Source of the DNA: a virus
Strand: one strand, 5' to 3'
Length of the DNA: 32,788 bases
Virus record (IMG/VR): IMGVR_UViG_3300035678_000005
Coordinates: 1 to 32,788 of that record
The position numbers and the translations under genes were made by a program. The notes beneath the pieces were generated by a model, which saw only the letters and a list, made by a program, of their open reading frames with translations, was not told the origin of the DNA and did not search any database. This document shows positions 29,738-32,788 of the stretch, one piece after another. Numbering within the stretch: position 1 is the stretch's first letter; each line of letters opens with the position of its first letter.

Positions 29738-30540
29738 CTAATCGGTAGGGAGATCCAGGTGCTCTCGCAGGTTCTCAGAGATCCCGCGCCCGGTGACCTC
29801 CTGCGTAGCGTTCATCGCGGCCATGAAGTCGGCAGCAGCGGACGATTTCTGGGAGTCGGTCATCCCCTTCACCCATTGAGGCGGCGCGTCGAGCTTCATC
29901 TCGAACACCGACCGCTTGCCGTCCTCCAGCCCGGCGGTCAGTCGCTGACGGATTGCGGAGAGGAACCGCGACGGCGACTCGTGGAGGACCGAGAGGAGAT
30001 CGACGCCTTCGAGGATCGCGTTCCCGTCGATGATTTCCCAGTGTTCCGCTGCGGTGGCAAATAATCTTGCGGCTGTCCAGTAGGGTTTCCCGACCAGCGC
30101 TCCACCAGAGACCCCATGATCTGCGCGAGCGTAGTCACCCCGAACGGATCCCCGCCGTCCATCAGCCGCTGGGAGAGCCGGGTGTTGGAGTGCCACAGCT
30201 CGACCCCGGCGTCTGACAGTTCCTCGTCCTGAAGTTCGTCGTCGTCCTGCGGGCGCCAGCGCCCGGCCTTGTCAGCGATCAGACCGCGCCGTACGTCGTC
30301 CTCGTTCAGGCACTGGTCCAGGAACGACATCCCCCGGAGGATCTGGTCCTTCTCGGACGCGTGCGCCATGTACGCAGTCGCGGTGACGGCAACCCACGCG
30401 GCGTCAGCGGGCCGGACGGCGGCGTACTGCTCGACCCCGGTACCGTCACGGTTCGGCAGCTCGAACACCGTCACCAGGTAATCGCGCCCCAGCGCGGCTT
30501 CCTTGTCCTGGGCGGCGATCTCGAATTTCAGTTCGCTCAT
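29738..30540 (-). CDS. Tail assembly chaperone, frameshifted long form, 267 aa
   Basis: Made by -1 ribosomal frameshifting at 30085-30091 in the short chaperone gene (30085 is read twice). The fusion joins residues 1-152 of the short form to a 115-aa extension starting PYWTAARLFATAAEHWEI and ending at 29738. The layout (two overlapping frames just before the tape measure) is the conserved lambda G/GT arrangement; the long form is thought to bring tape measure and tail tube proteins together. Its frame is open from 30196 without a likely start of its own, which supports the fusion. Confidence 0.88.
29938..30540 (-). CDS. Tail assembly chaperone, short form, 200 aa
   Basis: The unshifted product. 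The folded part (LKFEIAAQDKEAALGRDYLV to about residue 150, VERWSGN) is shared with the long form; after the slippery site the remaining 48 residues (QRNTGKSSTGTRSSKASISS) are low-complexity and basic, coded opposite the more constrained extension frame. It coats the tape measure during tail assembly and is absent from the mature virion in related phages. The ATG at 30540 follows CGGAG. Confidence 0.85.
   Translation of the reverse strand: MSELKFEIAAQDKEAALGRDYLVTVFELPNRDGTGVEQYAAVRPADAAWVAVTATAYMAHASEKDQILRGMSFLDQCLNEDDVRRGLIADKAGRWRPQDDDELQDEELSDAGVELWHSNTRLSQRLMDGGDPFGVTTLAQIMGSLVERWSGNPTGQPQDYLPPQRNTGKSSTGTRSSKASISSRSSTSRRRGSSPQSVSD
30085..30091 (-). promoter_or_regulatory. Slippery heptamer G GGA AAC for -1 frameshift
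   Basis: On the minus strand the zero frame reads TCG GGA AAC CCT, so the heptamer G GGA AAC is in the correct X XXY YYZ phase. Slipping back one base gives CCC TAC TGG, opening the long-form frame. The heptamer itself is a known efficient slippery type. Confidence 0.88.
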
Positions 30541-30602
30541 GCGTGGCGCTCCGTGTCTCCGGTCGGGATGGGTTCAAGGCGAGAGTACGTGACACTCGTT
30601 CG

Positions 30603-31007
30603 TCACAGCGGGTTCACGACCACCGGCCACGGGCACCCCCTGCGCAGCGCTTCCACCAGCCACGGTTTACCCGGCACCGCCCGGACCTGTTTCGCGAACA
30701 CGAGCTGACCACCGATCCGGAAGGCCAGCACCTTGGCGTTCTTCGGGCGGATGATCCCGTGCCCTTCGTGCACGTAGATCGCGTACTCGACCCGGGCTAC
30801 CACCGTGCCAACGATCCGGACGCCCTCGTCCACGATCGTGGACGTGTGCGACCCTTTCAGCCGACCGGTGTCGACGGGTGCCGTCGCCTGTGCGATCGCG
30901 AGAGTCCGCCGGAGCGGTGCCGCGACACCGTTCTGGTACACGCCCTCGTTGGGTGAGTGGAGCAGCTCGTGAATGTTCTGCTCGTGGTAGGTGATCGACG
31001 TGCCCAC
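30603..31007 (-). CDS. HK97 gp10-like neck/tail completion protein, 134 aa
   Basis: APVDTGRLKGSHTSTI (about 43-58) followed by VARVEYAIYVHEGHGII (about 70-86) is the signature of the HK97 gp10 family, small proteins of the head-tail junction. In other phages a major tail protein gene normally lies between this gene and the chaperones; here only 62 bp separate them. GTG 31007 follows CGGAG and lies 4 bp after the preceding stop. Confidence 0.75.
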   Translation of the reverse strand: MGTSITYHEQNIHELLHSPNEGVYQNGVAAPLRRTLAIAQATAPVDTGRLKGSHTSTIVDEGVRIVGTVVARVEYAIYVHEGHGIIRPKNAKVLAFRIGGQLVFAKQVRAVPGKPWLVEALRRGCPWPVVVNPL

Positions 31008-31011
31008 CGGG

Positions 31012-31212
31012 CTACTCCGGCAGGTCTTCGGGCGCCTCTGTGGGCGTCTCGACCGGCTGCACGAGCACCAGACGCCCGGAGTCGATCAGCGTCTGTACAC
31101 GCGGCGTCAGCGCGGTCTCCAGCTCATCGCCCCGACGCAGGTTGTCGAAGGCAAGAGACGCCCGTACGCGGACGGTCGGCTCGGTCTCGGGTGTCTTCTG
31201 CTTGGTCGCCAT
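31012..31212 (-). CDS. Small connector-region protein, 66 aa
   Basis: Function not recognised. The core RVRASLAFDNLRRGDELETA, then LTPRVQTLIDSGRLVLV, resembles short proteins of phage connector regions whose sequence pattern is strand, GDE, and a helix ending in a Gly turn. The ends are disordered and rich in Thr, Glu and Pro. Encoded between a hairpin upstream and the gp10-like gene downstream. Confidence 0.6.
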   Translation of the reverse strand: MATKQKTPETEPTVRVRASLAFDNLRRGDELETALTPRVQTLIDSGRLVLVQPVETPTEAPEDLPE

Positions 31213-31229
31213 GACCTCAGGATACGGGC

Positions 31230-31262
31230 GGACCCCCGCCGTCGGGGGAGCAGCGGGGGTCC
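31230..31262 (-). terminator. Hairpin between connector genes
   Basis: GGACCCCCGC (31230-31239) and GCGGGGGTCC (31253-31262) form a perfect 10-bp GC stem with a 13-nt loop, between the stop at 31308 and the start at 31212. No U-run follows. It could attenuate transcription or protect mRNA ends. Confidence 0.5.
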
Positions 31263-31307
31263 AAATGGAGGTGATGTGGCATCGCCGGGTACGACGGTAG
31301 CACCGGT

Positions 31308-31856
31308 TCAGCCCTCAGGGCAGCACACCGGCCCGGTGAACACGGTCACGGTCATGGTTCCACCACCACACCCGCCCCGGCTCGGGAGCGGCGACCATTG
31401 GCCGGGCACCATCCGGACGAGCCCCCGGCTCGGGTCCACGTTCCAGTCGCAGCAGATGACCGTGGACAGCATTGCCTGTGCGTCGTCCAGGATCTTCGCC
31501 GTAGCCGCTTCCAGCTCCGCACAGTCCGGCGGCGTGCCGTCCTCGTCCGGGACCGGCACGCAGCGGTAGACCGTCATCACCAGATCAGCGGCCCATCCGA
31601 TGGCGCGGCAGTTGTCCGGCACGATCGCGAGCAGGGACGGGAACCGCGCCTCGTCGGTCGGGTAGATCCGGGCCACCTGAACCGACGCCTGACCCTGCGA
31701 CCCGTCCGGGCACTCACAGCAGGAATCCGCCGGTGGGGGCGTGAGTCCGGGGTACAGGCAGCAACGGCAGACCGGACCGCCAACAGTGCTCTCCAGCGCA
31801 GTACACAGGCAGTCACGGAGACGCTGTGCGAACGGCAGGACACGTACGTCGGTCAT
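31308..31856 (-). CDS. Cys-rich connector-region protein, 182 aa
   Basis: Position between the putative adaptor and gp10-like genes suggests a head-tail connector or tail terminator protein. It has 16 Cys in 182 residues (for example CRCCLYPG, DSCCECPDG, VICCDW, VCCPEG). The N-terminal helix FAQRLRDCLCTALESTVGG and the strand DLVMTVYRCVPVP fit a small alpha/beta fold. ATG 31856 overlaps the preceding stop (ATGA); the longer open frame to 32219 is a shadow of the upstream gene. Confidence 0.65.
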   Translation of the reverse strand: MTDVRVLPFAQRLRDCLCTALESTVGGPVCRCCLYPGLTPPPADSCCECPDGSQGQASVQVARIYPTDEARFPSLLAIVPDNCRAIGWAADLVMTVYRCVPVPDEDGTPPDCAELEAATAKILDDAQAMLSTVICCDWNVDPSRGLVRMVPGQWSPLPSRGGCGGGTMTVTVFTGPVCCPEG

Positions 31857-32710
31857 GCGCAGTCCGTCCTCCGTCGCGGGGGCATCCGATCGACGGAATA
31901 GACGCGGGACCGTGTCCGGGCGTCCGACGGGTTCACGGCGGACAGCCACAGATCGACTTCCGGGATCCCGGTCTTGCCGTTCATCCCGAGCACGAACGGC
32001 GCCAGGTCCAGGGTGACGCCTTCCCGCGCAAGCTGGGTGACGTTGGCCGGGAGACCACACTCTCCCAGCTCGGGCAGGCACGCCTTCACCAGCTCGCACG
32101 CCAGTAGCCCGGCCATGAAGCGGCCTTCCTCCGGAACCTGGAGGCCGCGCAGGTACTGCACCTCGAACGTGTTCGGCTCGGTCGGCGGGAGCGTCATGTC
32201 CTGGCAGACCGGCCAGCATTCGCCATCAGTCCGGACGAGCTTGCGGTGATTGTCCACTCGATAGCTCGTGTTCGGGAGGACGGCGCCGTCCAGGGTCACG
32301 GAAATGATCCGCTCCACCGGCCCGCGTAGCGTCACCTCGCAGACCGCCGTACAAGAGCAGTCCGTGGTGCGGCAGATTCCGCAGGTCTCGTTGTACCAGA
32401 CGCCTTGGTCGAGCACCGGCAGCAGCTGCCCGTCGAGCCACACGGTCGTCAGCGGGTTTCCGCTGACACACCGGTCGCGGCAGGGCCGGACGGTGCGCGG
32501 ACACAGCCCGAACTGGTTGCCGGACAACGCGTTCAGGATCCCGACGGCCATCCGCTGCGAGCGTTCGATCACTTCGGCTTGAGCTTCGGGCGTGTCCGGG
32601 CCGATGACGAGCTGTGGACAGCACGAGATGGGCACCGGCCAGCATGACGGCGCATGGTGCTCGGGGCAACCACACTCGGTAGACCATGTGCCGTAGTCGC
32701 AATCAGCCAT
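31853..32710 (-). CDS. Cys-rich head-tail adaptor-like protein, 285 aa
   Basis: First gene of the visible late operon. The region AEVIERSQRMAVGILNALSG is a long helix as at the start of head-tail adaptors, and the C-terminal half (FEVQYLRGLQVPEEGRFMAG, then LLACELVKACLPELGECGLP) is like the helical body of such proteins. It has 20 Cys in 285 residues, several in CxC, CC and CxxC pairs (ECGC, SCC, CGICRTTDCSC). ATG 32710 follows GAGAGGA. The adaptor role is inferred from position and helices; the Cys-rich insertions are unusual. Confidence 0.6.
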   Translation of the reverse strand: MADCDYGTWSTECGCPEHHAPSCWPVPISCCPQLVIGPDTPEAQAEVIERSQRMAVGILNALSGNQFGLCPRTVRPCRDRCVSGNPLTTVWLDGQLLPVLDQGVWYNETCGICRTTDCSCTAVCEVTLRGPVERIISVTLDGAVLPNTSYRVDNHRKLVRTDGECWPVCQDMTLPPTEPNTFEVQYLRGLQVPEEGRFMAGLLACELVKACLPELGECGLPANVTQLAREGVTLDLAPFVLGMNGKTGIPEVDLWLSAVNPSDARTRSRVYSVDRMPPRRRTDCA

Positions 32711-32732
32711 GGGCCCATCCTCTCAAACCGAG

Positions 32733-32784
32733 TCGCGCCCTCCGGCCCACATGGGCATCCCGACCGGAAGGCCGGAGGGCGCGA
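32733..32784 (-). terminator. Long hairpin upstream of the connector operon
   Basis: A perfect 15-bp inverted repeat, TCGCGCCCTCCGGCC (32733-32747) and GGCCGGAGGGCGCGA (32770-32784), with a 22-nt loop. On the minus strand it precedes the adaptor-like gene by 23 bp. A strong terminator after a highly expressed upstream gene such as the capsid gene would fit; that gene lies outside the window. Confidence 0.7.
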
Positions 32785-32788
32785 GACC

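Noticed and set aside
1-32788. Integrase, attachment site, CRISPR array
   Set aside because: No tyrosine or serine recombinase catalytic pattern and no regularly spaced repeat array were seen. Excisionase-like HTH proteins alone do not prove a temperate lifestyle.

Overview
The window is part of the genome of a long-tailed (siphovirus-type) bacteriophage of a high-GC host, most likely an actinobacterium such as Streptomyces. The evidence is GC-rich coding sequence with frequent GTG starts, many 1-4 bp ATGA/GTGA gene overlaps, a tail operon with a tape measure protein and frameshifted tail chaperones, and promoters of the form TTGACa-N17-TAatGT. The host assignment is inference. No integrase, tRNA or CRISPR array was seen.

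Layout. (1) 1-1.66 kb, plus: short hypothetical genes behind three near-identical promoters. (2) 1.65-4.74 kb, minus: small terminase, then a large terminase interrupted in its Walker A loop by a 332-residue intein with the signature of the rare class 3 inteins and a LAGLIDADG endonuclease. (3) 4.83-6.09 kb, minus: a DUF6011-type zinc protein and two short genes. (4) 6.09-6.48 kb: a gene-free, AT-rich island bounded by two perfect 31-bp inverted repeats, each holding the palindrome AACCTGGCGCCAGGTT. (5) 6.48-9.10 kb, minus: a primase-polymerase/helicase and a ribbon-helix-helix-like protein. (6) 9.19-17.42 kb, plus: replication and recombination operon with a UvrD-like helicase, VRR-NUC nuclease, SNF2-like helicase, acidic protein, DUF2800-type nuclease, DUF2815-type ssDNA-binding protein and family A DNA polymerase. 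(7) 17.46-21.05 kb: one convergent minus gene, then a plus-strand run of small DNA-binding and zinc-knuckle genes that includes a shortened HNH nuclease. (8) 21.14-32.71 kb, minus, read right to left: Cys-rich connector proteins, a gp10-like neck protein, tail chaperones with a -1 slippery site, tape measure, Cys-rich minor tail proteins, two paralogous putative receptor-binding proteins, endolysin and holin.

How it fits together. The two plus-strand blocks and region 5 supply replication, with the AT-rich island a candidate origin or regulatory site next to the primase. The minus-strand late operon builds connector and tail and ends in lysis. Terminase lies far from the connector genes; portal, capsid and probably the major tail protein must lie outside the window to the right. 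A repeated promoter/operator motif (TAatGT-nn-TACaTGTCAGCA) sits before most small-gene operons on both strands and suggests one regulator or polymerase cofactor controlling them.

All assignments come from reading the sequence and translations by eye; no database search was possible, and lengths, spacings and counts were made by hand.
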